Source: Bradyrhizobium lablabi (GTDB lineage: Bacteria; Pseudomonadota; Alphaproteobacteria; Rhizobiales; Xanthobacteraceae). Taken from it: a stretch of 64,000 bases of DNA. Numbering within the stretch: position 1 is the stretch's first letter; each line of letters opens with the position of its first letter. The translations under genes and the position numbers were made by a program. The notes under the pieces are model-generated. The model did not search any database, was not told the origin of the DNA, and saw only the letters and a list, made by a program, of their open reading frames with translations. This document shows positions 26,347 through 34,123 of the stretch, one piece after another. The DNA is taken from NCBI RefSeq assembly GCF_018131005.1, contig NZ_JAFCJK010000004.1, positions 1 through 64,000 of the forward strand, read 5' to 3'.

Positions 26347-27162
26347 ATGGCGGACAGGACAAGGACAAGCGTTGCAGTCGCCGGCCTCGGGGCGATCGGT
26401 GCCGATGTCGTGAAGGCACTCGATCAGGGCATTGAGGGGCTGACGCTGGTGGCGGTATCGGCACAAAATCCCGACAAGCACCGTGGTTGGCTGGCCGGCC
26501 TGAAGACGGCGCCCAAGATGGTGGCGATCGAAGAGCTTGCCGATGTTGCCGACATCGTGGTCGAATGCGCGCCGAGCAAGGTTGTCCGCTCGATCGTCGC
26601 GCCGGTGGTCGAGCGCGGTAAGACCGCAGTGGTGCTGAGTGTCGGTGCGCTCCTGCAGAACGAAGACCTCATCGACATTGCGCGGCGCAACGGCGGCCAG
26701 ATCATCGTGCCGACCGGTGCGCTGATCGGGCTAGATGCCGTGACGGCCGCCGCGGTCGGATCGATCCATTCGGCGAAGCTTGTGACACGTAAGCCGATCG
26801 CGGGTTTGCTCGGCGCGCCGCACCTCGTCGAGAACAGGATTCCGATCGAAGGCATCACGGAACCGCTGCGGATTTTCGAAGGCACCGCGCGCGACGCCGC
26901 AGAGGGCTTTCCCGCCAACCTCAATGTCGCGGTCGCATTGTCGCTCGCCGGGATCGGGCCCGACCGGACGCGTGTCGAGATCTGGGCCGATCCGACGGTG
27001 ACGCGCAACACCCACCGTATCGAGGTCGATTCCGACTCGGCGCGGTTCTCGATGACGATCGAGAATATCCCGTCGGAGAATCCCAAGACCGGCCGGATCA
27101 CGGCTCTGTCGGTGATCGCCTGCCTGCGCAAGCTGCGCGCCTCGCTGCGCATCGGGACATGA
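26347..27162 (+). CDS. L-aspartate dehydrogenase-like protein (NadX/DUF108 family)
   Basis: A 271-residue protein of the aspartate dehydrogenase family. It has the N-terminal NAD(P) motif VAGLGAIGADVVKAL, the catalytic-domain signature VPTGALIGLDAVTAAAVGSI, and PANLNVAVALSLAGIGPDRTRVEIWADP with the catalytic His region following (RNTHRIEVDSDSARF). The enzyme deaminates L-aspartate to oxaloacetate or iminoaspartate, or acts on a related amino acid. It starts three nt after the M20 gene stop and is the last gene of the operon. In context it may catabolise an aspartate-like product or assimilate ammonia in reverse. It is not beside nadA or nadC, so an NAD-biosynthesis role is less likely. Confidence 0.85.
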   Translation: MADRTRTSVAVAGLGAIGADVVKALDQGIEGLTLVAVSAQNPDKHRGWLAGLKTAPKMVAIEELADVADIVVECAPSKVVRSIVAPVVERGKTAVVLSVGALLQNEDLIDIARRNGGQIIVPTGALIGLDAVTAAAVGSIHSAKLVTRKPIAGLLGAPHLVENRIPIEGITEPLRIFEGTARDAAEGFPANLNVAVALSLAGIGPDRTRVEIWADPTVTRNTHRIEVDSDSARFSMTIENIPSENPKTGRITALSVIACLRKLRASLRIGT

Positions 27163-27179
27163 CAATAGTGAGGATTTAG

Positions 27180-27471
27180 CCCGACGATCTGTTTCTCGTC
27201 ATCGATGTGCAAAACGACCTCCGTCCGCGCGACGCGATGCGCGCCGGCCAGAGCATGATGCGGAAAAGTGTGTAGCGGTTTTCCGAAAGGATCATGCTCA
27301 AATAAGGACCTAAAGCGCGATGACGATTCAGCCTAATCTCATCGCGATTTAGGCTCCGAGACCGTGGTGGTGACGGCAGGCTGCCGCGCCATCGATCCCG
27401 CGGGCTCGCTCACTGAGGCGTCGGTGGGCATGCGCGCGGCCGGCGTGGCGTTGACCGACGACCCCGCCTGA
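27180..27471 (+). pseudogene. Nicotinamidase (pncA-like) remnant interrupted by a repeat
   Basis: The forward frame from 27180 reads PDDLFLVIDVQNDLRPRDAMRAG, the N-terminal Asp loop of a nicotinamidase. It has no start codon and is preceded by a TAG. The C-terminal end of the same family reappears after 27355 as ETVVVTAGCRAIDPAGSLTEASVGMRAAGV, ending with TGA at 27469-27471. The middle, including the catalytic Cys region, is gone, and a dispersed repeat (27251-27354) sits there. The gene is dead. Its neighbours, an aspartate dehydrogenase and a hemC paralogue, do not explain it. Confidence 0.75.
27251..27354 (+). repeat. Dispersed palindromic repeat, copy 1
   Basis: A 104-nt element with GAGCATGAT and ATCATGCTC arms around a CGGAAAA/TTTTCCG inner stem, followed by CCTAAAGCGCGATGA and a second complementary arm ATCGCGATTTAGG. 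A near-identical copy in the other orientation lies at 54453-54560. It disrupts the nicotinamidase remnant. The family is common in Bradyrhizobium-type genomes, by recollection. Confidence 0.8.
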
Positions 27472-27557
27472 GCTGATGACGGTGGCAAGAACCATTGTTT
27501 TGACTGGACTTTTGCTTTAATCCCCGACGATTGACGGCATTCGCAGGCGGAGACCCC

Positions 27558-28544
27558 GTGTCGGGACAGGTGTTACGGATTGGCACGCGCAAAAGCGCGA
27601 TGGCGCTGGCGCAGACCGAGGAGGTCGCACGCCTGCTGCGCATCTCCGCTCCTGACCTTGCGGTTGACGTCGTCAAATTCGAGACCCGCGGCGACCAGGA
27701 CCAGACCAGCAAGCTGTTGCGCCACGGCGGCAAGGGCGGGGCGTTCGTCGCCGAGATCCGCGAGGCGATGCGCGCCGGCACGCTGCAGGCGGCGATGCAC
27801 TCACTCAAGGACGTGCCTGGCAATGAGGAGACGCCGGGGCTCGTGCTCGCCGCAATGCTTGCGCGCGACGCGGCGAACGACTCCCTCGTGCTGCGTCCCG
27901 GCCTGTCGCTGCAGACGTTTCGCGCAACTCGCGGCAAGGGCTTCAAGATCGGCACCAATGCGGTGCGGCGCGCCGCCTATCTGCGCCGGCTGTTCCCGCA
28001 AGCCACCGTGATCCACTACCGCGGTGCTGCCGACACGCGGATCGCAAAGCTCGATCGCGGCGACAAGCAGCGGTTGCCCGATGGCGGCGAAGTCGGTCCG
28101 GCGGACGCCCTTGTCATGGCGCGCTCGGGGCTCGCGCGCATCGGCATGACCGCGCGCATCGCGCATGATTTCTCCGTCGACGAGATGCTGCCCGCGGTGG
28201 GTCAGGGGATCGTCGCTGTGGAATGCGTCGAGACGGATTGGGCGACGCGCGCGCGGCTCGCCAGCATCGCGAACGTGGAGTCGCGGATCAGCGCCGAGGC
28301 CGAGCGCGAGGTGTTGTGGGTGCTCAACGGCCATTGCAACTCGCCGATCGGCGGTCATGCGACGCTCGCAGGCGGCGAGATGACGCTGCGCGCCTCCGTG
28401 CTCGATGAGACTGGCGACAGCTTCATAGAGGCGACGCGGACCGGCGCCGCGAACCGGCCGCGCGAACTCGGTCGCGCTGTTGGGCTCGAGCTGCTGGACA
28501 AGGGCGCTGCCGAGCTCATCGCGCGGACCAGGCCGGACGAGTAG
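27558..28544 (+). CDS. hemC: Hydroxymethylbilane synthase paralogue
   Basis: A 328-residue porphobilinogen deaminase, which condenses four porphobilinogens to hydroxymethylbilane in tetrapyrrole synthesis. It has the family opening IGTRKSAMALAQTEEVARLL, then HSLKDVPGNEETPGL, GTNAVRRAAYLRRLFP and the Arg-rich substrate loop. The dipyrromethane cofactor Cys is in LNGHCNSPIGGHA (about residue 260). GTG at 27558 with GGAG five nt upstream is chosen over a TTG nine codons earlier. Several motifs differ from the usual form (RHGGKGGAFVAEI instead of the GGKGLFxKEIExAL type), so it may be a second, divergent copy. No other hem gene is nearby. Confidence 0.85.
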   Translation: MSGQVLRIGTRKSAMALAQTEEVARLLRISAPDLAVDVVKFETRGDQDQTSKLLRHGGKGGAFVAEIREAMRAGTLQAAMHSLKDVPGNEETPGLVLAAMLARDAANDSLVLRPGLSLQTFRATRGKGFKIGTNAVRRAAYLRRLFPQATVIHYRGAADTRIAKLDRGDKQRLPDGGEVGPADALVMARSGLARIGMTARIAHDFSVDEMLPAVGQGIVAVECVETDWATRARLASIANVESRISAEAEREVLWVLNGHCNSPIGGHATLAGGEMTLRASVLDETGDSFIEATRTGAANRPRELGRAVGLELLDKGAAELIARTRPDE

Positions 28545-28595
28545 GCCTGCGACCCACTCCGGCGGCGCCCCGGCCTTCGTCGGACGACGGGAGAG

Positions 28596-29285
28596 TTATG
28601 AGCGCAGCGGCCAGCTCCCGATGATCCGGAAGCACGATGCGGCGTCATCCTGCCTGAACAGCGCGATGCGATCGATCGCCAGCGTCGCGAGTCCGATTGC
28701 AGCGAACCGCTCCCGCAGCCATACCAGGGTCTGCCCGCGCCGCTCATCGCTCAACCGTCCCGTCAGCGTCATGTGGAAGCGGAACTCCTCCATCACGTAA
28801 GGGTAGCCCCAACGATCCAGATGGTCGCGCTGCCGCTGGGAGAGTTTTGTGGGATTGCGCCGCGCGCGATCTTCCGGAGTCAGTGGCGCACGGAAACAAT
28901 CGAAATCGCTGACGCAGTCGCCGGCGAGGTGTTGAAGATCGTCCGACCGCGTGGCCGGAACCACCGCGATGAATCCGCTGATGGAATCGATGACTGGCTC
29001 GATCACGGGAATGCGTCGCCCGCGATTGGCGAAGGCGACGCAGGCCGTGACGAGGTCCGCCTCGCCTGTGCCGTCCGCCAACGCGATCGGCGCCTTTAGC
29101 GTAGCGTGGAAGCCGTATTTGCGCGGGTCCTGCGTCACTTCGCGCCAGTCAGTCGGAATTCCGTCGGGAAAGGGCAACTCGTCGCCCGAAACGGCGTCGT
29201 AGCCGAGATAGTCGGATCCAAATCGGTGAAGCGCGCTGCCCGATGACGGCGCGTAGTAGATCGCGTAGCGCGGATAATCTGCCAT
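28596..29285 (-). CDS. DUF1045 2H-phosphoesterase-like phosphonate metabolism protein
   Basis: A 229-residue DUF1045 protein, a family found in phosphonate operons. It has the two HxT motifs of the 2H phosphoesterase superfamily: FHATLKAP (His60, Thr62) and FHMTLTG (His171, Thr173). Such enzymes open cyclic phosphates. The C-P lyase pathway makes 5-phosphoribosyl 1,2-cyclic phosphate, normally opened by PhnP, which is absent from this window. That makes DUF1045 a reasonable stand-in, but this is inference. ATG at 29285 starts ten nt after the second phnM stop, in one operon with it and the acetyltransferase. Confidence 0.85.
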   Translation of the reverse strand: MADYPRYAIYYAPSSGSALHRFGSDYLGYDAVSGDELPFPDGIPTDWREVTQDPRKYGFHATLKAPIALADGTGEADLVTACVAFANRGRRIPVIEPVIDSISGFIAVVPATRSDDLQHLAGDCVSDFDCFRAPLTPEDRARRNPTKLSQRQRDHLDRWGYPYVMEEFRFHMTLTGRLSDERRGQTLVWLRERFAAIGLATLAIDRIALFRQDDAASCFRIIGSWPLRS

Positions 29286-29295
29286 CAGAGCCGCA

Positions 29296-30486
29296 CTACA
29301 CAACCGCAACCGCCTTGCGCGGCGCGACCGAATGGACGAGGCGGCTCGCATCCGCCAGATGCACCAATCGCCCGGCCGCGATGACTGCGATGATGCGCGG
29401 CCGCAGGGGCTGCCTGTCGTCGACGATGATGATGTCGGCGCGCCGGCCCGCGGCCAGCGCGCCGCGATCCTCAAGCCCCGCGGCGCGGGCCGGCGCCAAT
29501 GAGATCAGGTCCCAGGCCCTGGCGAGCGGTAGCGTGCCGTCGGCGGCGAGGCGGAATGCCGCGAGCAGCGGCGCCGGATAGAAATAGTCGGACGCCAGCA
29601 CTGAGCAGAGACCCTTGGCTATCATGTCGGATGCCCTGGTCCACCCGGTATGGCTGCCGCCGCGCACCACATTGGGCGCGCCGAACACGATGAAGTCGCC
29701 GGCCGCGGCCGCTTCCCGCGCGGTCTCCTCATTGACGGGGAATTCGGCGATCGTAATGCCTTGGGCGCGAAAGCCCTGACGCGTCGTCGGATTGTTGTCG
29801 TCATGCGAGAGCATACGCACGCCGGACTCACGCGCCGCTTGCGCAAGCCGCGCGATCGATGCCGGCACGTCGTCGGCGCGCGATAGCACGCGTTCGACCA
29901 GCCGATCGAACTCCTCATCGGCAAGGCCGGTCCGCTCGACCATGCGGCTGCGTTTCTTTGGCCTGGCGAGGTCGCCGATAGTTCCGTCCATGTGATCGTT
30001 GAATGCGAACAGGTCGATCCGCCCTTCCGTCAACCACTCGACGATCTCAGCTTCCGCGTCGAGATTGTAGGTTTCGTGACGAAGATGGAAGCGGGTGTCT
30101 GCGGCAAGCTGCGGCCGCAGCGCCTCGATCGCCTCGAGCAGCTTCCGTGCGTTCTCGGCGCTGCGCAGGCCTGGCTCCCACGACCAGGTCGTGGCGTGAA
30201 AGACCGTGGTGATGCCGTTGCTGATCGCCTGCCGATCGCTGTCGACAAGCGCGACGTCGATCGGGAAATCGACGCCGGGGCGCGGCATTATCTGCCGCTC
30301 GAACGCGTCGCCATGCAAGTCGACGATGCCGGGCAGCACCAGCAGGCCGCTCGCATCGATATGGAGCGCGGCGCGGCCGTGGTCGGCGTCGAGCGGACCG
30401 ATGTCGAGGCCCGTGGTGCGCAGCGATGTCTCGGTGAACTCACCGTCAGCCAGCGCTCGTCCGTTCTCGATGAAAATATCAGTCAC
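29296..30486 (-). CDS. phnM: PhnM-family amidohydrolase, second copy in the locus
   Basis: A 396-residue PhnM-type amidohydrolase. PhnM removes pyrophosphate from alpha-D-ribose 1-methylphosphonate 5-triphosphate. Visible are the metal motif [32 protein letters not shown], a FNDHMDGT segment, [14 protein letters not shown] and [13 protein letters not shown], then [16 protein letters not shown] separate paralogue is at 40413; they share motifs but differ in many residues, so this is not a recent duplication. It overlaps the acetyltransferase stop by 4 nt. The two enzymes may act on different phosphonate intermediates. Confidence 0.9.
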   Translation of the reverse strand: MTDIFIENGRALADGEFTETSLRTTGLDIGPLDADHGRAALHIDASGLLVLPGIVDLHGDAFERQIMPRPGVDFPIDVALVDSDRQAISNGITTVFHATTWSWEPGLRSAENARKLLEAIEALRPQLAADTRFHLRHETYNLDAEAEIVEWLTEGRIDLFAFNDHMDGTIGDLARPKKRSRMVERTGLADEEFDRLVERVLSRADDVPASIARLAQAARESGVRMLSHDDNNPTTRQGFRAQGITIAEFPVNEETAREAAAAGDFIVFGAPNVVRGGSHTGWTRASDMIAKGLCSVLASDYFYPAPLLAAFRLAADGTLPLARAWDLISLAPARAAGLEDRGALAAGRRADIIIVDDRQPLRPRIIAVIAAGRLVHLADASRLVHSVAPRKAVAVV

Positions 30487-31148
30487 GACGCGGCACTCCG
30501 CTTGTTGTCCTGTGAATTTGCCGCGCCCATGGCCTCGTATTTTTCGAGGAATTCTTCCACCGAAAGTTTGCGGAAGTCGGGCAGGGTCCGCCGAAGCATT
30601 TCATGGTCCCACTCCCACCACGCGAGCGCAACGAGGCGGTGCGCGATGGCCTCCCGGAATCGCCGCTTGATCGGTCGCGCCGGATTTCCGCCGACGATCG
30701 TGTAGTCCGGCACGTCCTTGGTCACGATCGCTCCGGCGGCAATGACGGCGCCAGTTCCGATGTTGCGCCCCGGCAGGATGATCGCGCCGTGGCCGATCCA
30801 TACGTCATGGCCGATATCCACGTGGTGCGCACGTCGCCAATTGAAGAACTCCGCGTCGTCGCTCTCGCCTGGAAAATAGGCACTGGCGCGGTAGGTGAAA
30901 TGCGCCTGGGTGGCGCGGTGCATTGGGTGGTTGCCGGGATTAATCCGGGTCATGGCCGCAATCGAGCAGAACTTGCCTATCGTGGTGTAGGTGATCTGGC
31001 TGTCGTTCACGACATACGAATAATCATCCATGCTGACTTCGAGCAGAATGCTGCGCGCACCAACCTCCGTATAGGTGCCTAGTCTGCTTTCGCGGACGGA
31101 TGCCGTGGGGTCGATGGTCGGTACGACCGAGAGCGCTCTTCCGGCCAT
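30483..31148 (-). CDS. Hexapeptide-repeat acetyltransferase of phosphonate loci
   Basis: A 221-residue left-handed beta-helix acyltransferase of the group seen in C-P lyase clusters (phosphonate-associated transferase hexapeptide family). Motifs are [21 protein letters not shown] N-terminal strands, [44 protein letters not shown] with catalytic His, and [14 protein letters not shown], the xenobiotic acetyltransferase ending. It may acetylate aminoalkylphosphonates before C-P cleavage. The perfect AAGGAGG five nt before the ATG at 31148 fixes the start. First gene of a leftward operon that starts at a PHO-box-like site. Confidence 0.88.
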   Translation of the reverse strand: MAGRALSVVPTIDPTASVRESRLGTYTEVGARSILLEVSMDDYSYVVNDSQITYTTIGKFCSIAAMTRINPGNHPMHRATQAHFTYRASAYFPGESDDAEFFNWRRAHHVDIGHDVWIGHGAIILPGRNIGTGAVIAAGAIVTKDVPDYTIVGGNPARPIKRRFREAIAHRLVALAWWEWDHEMLRRTLPDFRKLSVEEFLEKYEAMGAANSQDNKRSAAS

Positions 31149-31202
31149 CTGTGCCTCCTTGTTCACTCTAGCTTGCAGGGACGCTCGTCATCCGGACGCT
31201 TG

Positions 31203-31220
31203 ATGACAATATCATGACGA
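31203..31220 (-). promoter_or_regulatory. PHO-box-like site for the acetyltransferase-phnM operon
   Basis: Read leftward, the site is TCGTCAT-GATA-TTGTCAT, a 7-4-7 direct repeat like the PhoB box (two CTGTCAT units with a 4-nt gap). It stands about 55 nt upstream of the acetyltransferase start. Binding by PhoB is inferred from pattern and context. Confidence 0.5.
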
Positions 31221-31270
31221 CCCGATGACGAGCGGTCTCAAGGGTGTGGAGGATCGCCGCGCTGCGGCGC

Positions 31271-31288
31271 GCTGTCACATAACTGTAA
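31271..31288 (+). promoter_or_regulatory. PHO-box-like site for the phnCDE operon
   Basis: CTGTCAC-ATAA-CTGTAAA, a 7-4-7 direct repeat close to the PhoB consensus, lies 49 nt before the phnC start. It would couple phosphonate uptake to phosphate starvation. Confidence 0.65.
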
Positions 31289-31336
31289 AGCACCGGGGAT
31301 AGCGATGGCCCAAACGCGATGCGGTTGGAGTAGTGC

Positions 31337-32152
31337 ATGCTGGTTGTGGAAGGTTTGACGTGCCGTTTCGGCACAAAAGCCGCAGTCGATAACGCATCGT
31401 TCGCCATTGCGCCGGGCAGCTTCGTCGGCGTGATCGGCCGCTCCGGCGCCGGCAAGTCGACGTTACTCAGAATGATCAACCGTCTCGCCGATCCGACCGA
31501 GGGTCGGATCCTGTTCGAAGGCACTGACGTGACCTCGCTGCGCGGCAAGGCGCTGCGGCAGTGGCGAGCACGCTCGGCCATGATCTTTCAGCAATTCAAC
31601 CTTGTTGGCCGGCTCGACGTGCTGACCAACGTGCTGATGGGCCGGCTCGCCGAGATCCCGTCCTGGCGCTCGCTCGCCCAGTTCTGGCCGGAGCACGACA
31701 AGGCGCTGGCGATGTCCGCGCTCGAGCAGTTCGATATTGCGCCGCTCGCAGCTCAGCGCGCCGACCAGCTCTCCGGCGGCCAACAGCAACGTGTCGCGAT
31801 CGCCCGCGCGCTGGTGCAGGAGCCGGACATTATCCTTGCCGACGAGCCGATCGCATCGCTCGATCCGCGCAATACCAAGATCGTGATGGATGCGCTGTTG
31901 CGCATCAACAAACACTTCGGCATCACCGTGCTCTGCAATCTGCATTCGCTCGACCTGGCACGGACCTATTGTGACCGCCTGATCGGCATGGCGGCGGGCC
32001 GCGTGGTGTTCGATGGCGCGCCCGCCGCGCTGACTGACCACATTGCGCGCGAGCTCTACGACCTCGAAGCCAATGACGTCATCGGCGCGGCGCCGCTGCC
32101 GGCGCCGGAGGCTGCAAGCGTTCCGGCCCTCGGCACCGTAGCCGCGGCCTGA
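31337..32152 (+). CDS. phnC: Phosphonate ABC transporter ATP-binding protein
   Basis: PhnC powers the phosphonate importer. The 271-residue ATPase shows Walker [10 protein letters not shown], the Q-loop MIFQQFNLV, the ABC signature [15 protein letters not shown], Walker [12 protein letters not shown] and the H-loop NLHSLD. PhnC-family inserts such as [19 protein letters not shown] are present. It begins a rightward operon phnC-phnD-phnE1-phnE2 behind a PHO-box-like site. The ribosome-binding site is weak (GGAG ten nt before the ATG). Confidence 0.95.
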   Translation: MLVVEGLTCRFGTKAAVDNASFAIAPGSFVGVIGRSGAGKSTLLRMINRLADPTEGRILFEGTDVTSLRGKALRQWRARSAMIFQQFNLVGRLDVLTNVLMGRLAEIPSWRSLAQFWPEHDKALAMSALEQFDIAPLAAQRADQLSGGQQQRVAIARALVQEPDIILADEPIASLDPRNTKIVMDALLRINKHFGITVLCNLHSLDLARTYCDRLIGMAAGRVVFDGAPAALTDHIARELYDLEANDVIGAAPLPAPEAASVPALGTVAAA

Positions 32153-32226
32153 ACGTCGGATCGTCCGATCGGGGCGGCCGAGCATCGTGCCCGGCCGACA
32201 GCGTAACCACCACAAGAGGGCTAAAC

Positions 32227-33156
32227 ATGATCAATCGTCGTATCGTTCTGGCCGGCGCTGCCGTGCTGGCGTTCGCCGGCCCCGCTTCGGCCGAGGACTG
32301 GAAAGCAAAATATCCGGAGATCACCTTTGCCGTGATCCCGGCCGAAAACGGCTCGGGCGTCACCGAGCGCTTCACCCCGCTGACGAATTACCTGTCCCAG
32401 GAGCTCGGTATCAAGGTGAATCTGCGCGTCGCCAACGACTACGCGGCCGTCATCGAGGGCCAGCGTGCCGGCAACATCCACATCGGCTATTACGGTCCGG
32501 CGTCATTCGCGCGCGCCCGTCTCACCGGCGTCAAGACCGACGCGTTCGTGATCGACGTCAATGCGGACGGTTCGAAGGGTTACCATTCGGTGTTCTACGT
32601 GCTCGCCAAGAGCCCGTACCAGAAGGTCGAGGACCTCAAGGGCAAGAACCTCGGCCTGGTCGACCCCAATTCGACGTCCGGCAACAACATGCCGCGCTTC
32701 AAGCTGAACCAGATGGGCATCGACCCGGATGCCTATTTCTCCAAGGTGATCTTCACCGGCAGCCATGAGAACGCCGTGCTCGCGCTGGCGCAGGGCACCG
32801 TCGATGTCGCCGCCAATTGGTGGAACGCCGACGACGATTCGAACCTCACCCGCATGCTCGCCAAGAACATGGTGAAATCGAGCGACGGCACGCCGCTGAA
32901 GAAGGAGGACTTCCGCATCATCGTGAAGTCCGACCTCATCATCAACTCGCCCTATGCTTATCTCGAGAGCCTTCCCGACGACATGAAGGCCAAGATCAAG
33001 CAGGCATTCCTCGACATGCCGAAAAAGGATCCGGAAGCCTTCAAGAAGCTGTCCGACGGCAAGAACCTGCCGTGGCAGCCGATCAGTAATGCCGACTACG
33101 ACAAGACCATCGAACTGATCAAGTTCGTCGACAATCTGCGCAAGAAGGCGACCTGA
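32227..33156 (+). CDS. phnD: Phosphonate ABC transporter substrate-binding protein
   Basis: PhnD is the periplasmic phosphonate receptor. The 309-residue protein has a signal peptide (RRIVLAGAAVLAFAGPASA), AVIPAENGSGVTERFTPLTNYLSQELG, IGYYGPASFARA, GKNLGLVDPNSTSGNNMPRF and FTGSHENAVLALAQGTVDVAANWWN, the usual phosphonate-binding layout. It is separated from phnE1 by a strong hairpin, which is common after binding-protein genes and can raise their mRNA stability. Confidence 0.95.
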   Translation: MINRRIVLAGAAVLAFAGPASAEDWKAKYPEITFAVIPAENGSGVTERFTPLTNYLSQELGIKVNLRVANDYAAVIEGQRAGNIHIGYYGPASFARARLTGVKTDAFVIDVNADGSKGYHSVFYVLAKSPYQKVEDLKGKNLGLVDPNSTSGNNMPRFKLNQMGIDPDAYFSKVIFTGSHENAVLALAQGTVDVAANWWNADDDSNLTRMLAKNMVKSSDGTPLKKEDFRIIVKSDLIINSPYAYLESLPDDMKAKIKQAFLDMPKKDPEAFKKLSDGKNLPWQPISNADYDKTIELIKFVDNLRKKAT

Positions 33157-33172
33157 TCGATTGGCACCGTCG

Positions 33173-33206
33173 AAATGGGGCCGGGTTCGACAACCCGGCC
33201 CCATTT
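33173..33206 (+). terminator. Intra-operon hairpin between phnD and phnE1
   Basis: AAATGGGGCCGGGTT and its exact complement form a 15-bp stem with a 4-nt CGAC loop, directly after the phnD stop, and the right arm ends in TTT. It looks like an attenuator or an mRNA-stabilising stem that gives more PhnD than permease. Complete termination is unlikely since phnE1 follows only 33 nt later. Confidence 0.7.
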
Positions 33207-33238
33207 CCGTTCAACCTCAAGCAGATTGTTCCGCGCCG

Positions 33239-34123
33239 ATGGCGACCGCCATATCCATCCTTCCCACCCAGCAATTGGCGGTGCTGAATGACGCCTATCG
33301 CAAGGCGGTTGCGCGCAAGCGGCTGAAGGCAGCCTGCGCCGCCGCGTTGTTCTGTGCAGCGCTCGTGATCGCTGCACTCGGCGCCGAAGTCAACCTGCGC
33401 ACGCTGTTCACCTATTTCGGCAATTTCGTCAGCTATTTCGACCGTATTCTCACGCTCGAGAACGGCGCGCGGGTCTGGACCGACTTTGCCGAGTGGTTCT
33501 GGGGCTGGAAGAAATGGCTGAGGCTGCTCGGTGAGACGCTTCTGATCAGCTATGTCGGCACGCTGATCGGTGCGGTGTTCGCCTTTGTGCTGAATTTCTT
33601 CGCCGCCCAGAACACCTCGCCGGCGCCGTGGCTGCGCTTCACGGTGCGTCGCCTGCTGGAATTCGCCCGCACGGTTCCCGGCATCGTGTTCGCGCTGATC
33701 TTCGTCATCGCCTTCGGCCTCGGGCCGATGGCCGGCGTGCTCGCACTCGCGATCCATTCGAGCGGTACGCTGGGGAAGCTGTTCGCCGAAATCGTCGAGA
33801 ACGCGGACATGAAGCCCGTGGAGGGTGTCCGCTCCACCGGCGCGAGCTGGCTGTCGTGCATGCGTTTTGCGGTCCTGCCGCAAGTCCTGGCCGGCTATGC
33901 GAGCTATGCGCTGCTGCGTTTTGAGATCAACGTTCGCGAGGCCTCGGTCATGGGCTTCGTCGGTGCCGGCGGTATCGGCCAGGAACTGGTGGTTGCGATC
34001 CGCAAGTTTTACTATTCCGACGTCAGCGCGATCCTGCTCACCATCGTCGTCACCGTCTTCCTGATCGACATCTCGACGGGTTGGGTGCGCGGCCGGCTGT
34101 TCGGCAAGGAGACGCGCCGATGA
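33239..34123 (+). CDS. phnE: Phosphonate ABC transporter permease 1
   Basis: A 294-residue PhnE-type permease. It has membrane helices from about residue 25 on, GETLLISYVGTLIGAVFAFVLNF, the segment RRLLEFARTVPGIVFALIFV, and the EAA loop EIVENADMKPVEGVRSTGASWLSCMRFAVLPQV. GFVGAGGIGQEL near the end is the PhnE signature. The ATG at 33239 is chosen from family length; an in-frame start upstream would cross the hairpin. Its stop overlaps the start of the second permease by 4 nt (ATGA). Confidence 0.93.
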   Translation: MATAISILPTQQLAVLNDAYRKAVARKRLKAACAAALFCAALVIAALGAEVNLRTLFTYFGNFVSYFDRILTLENGARVWTDFAEWFWGWKKWLRLLGETLLISYVGTLIGAVFAFVLNFFAAQNTSPAPWLRFTVRRLLEFARTVPGIVFALIFVIAFGLGPMAGVLALAIHSSGTLGKLFAEIVENADMKPVEGVRSTGASWLSCMRFAVLPQVLAGYASYALLRFEINVREASVMGFVGAGGIGQELVVAIRKFYYSDVSAILLTIVVTVFLIDISTGWVRGRLFGKETRR

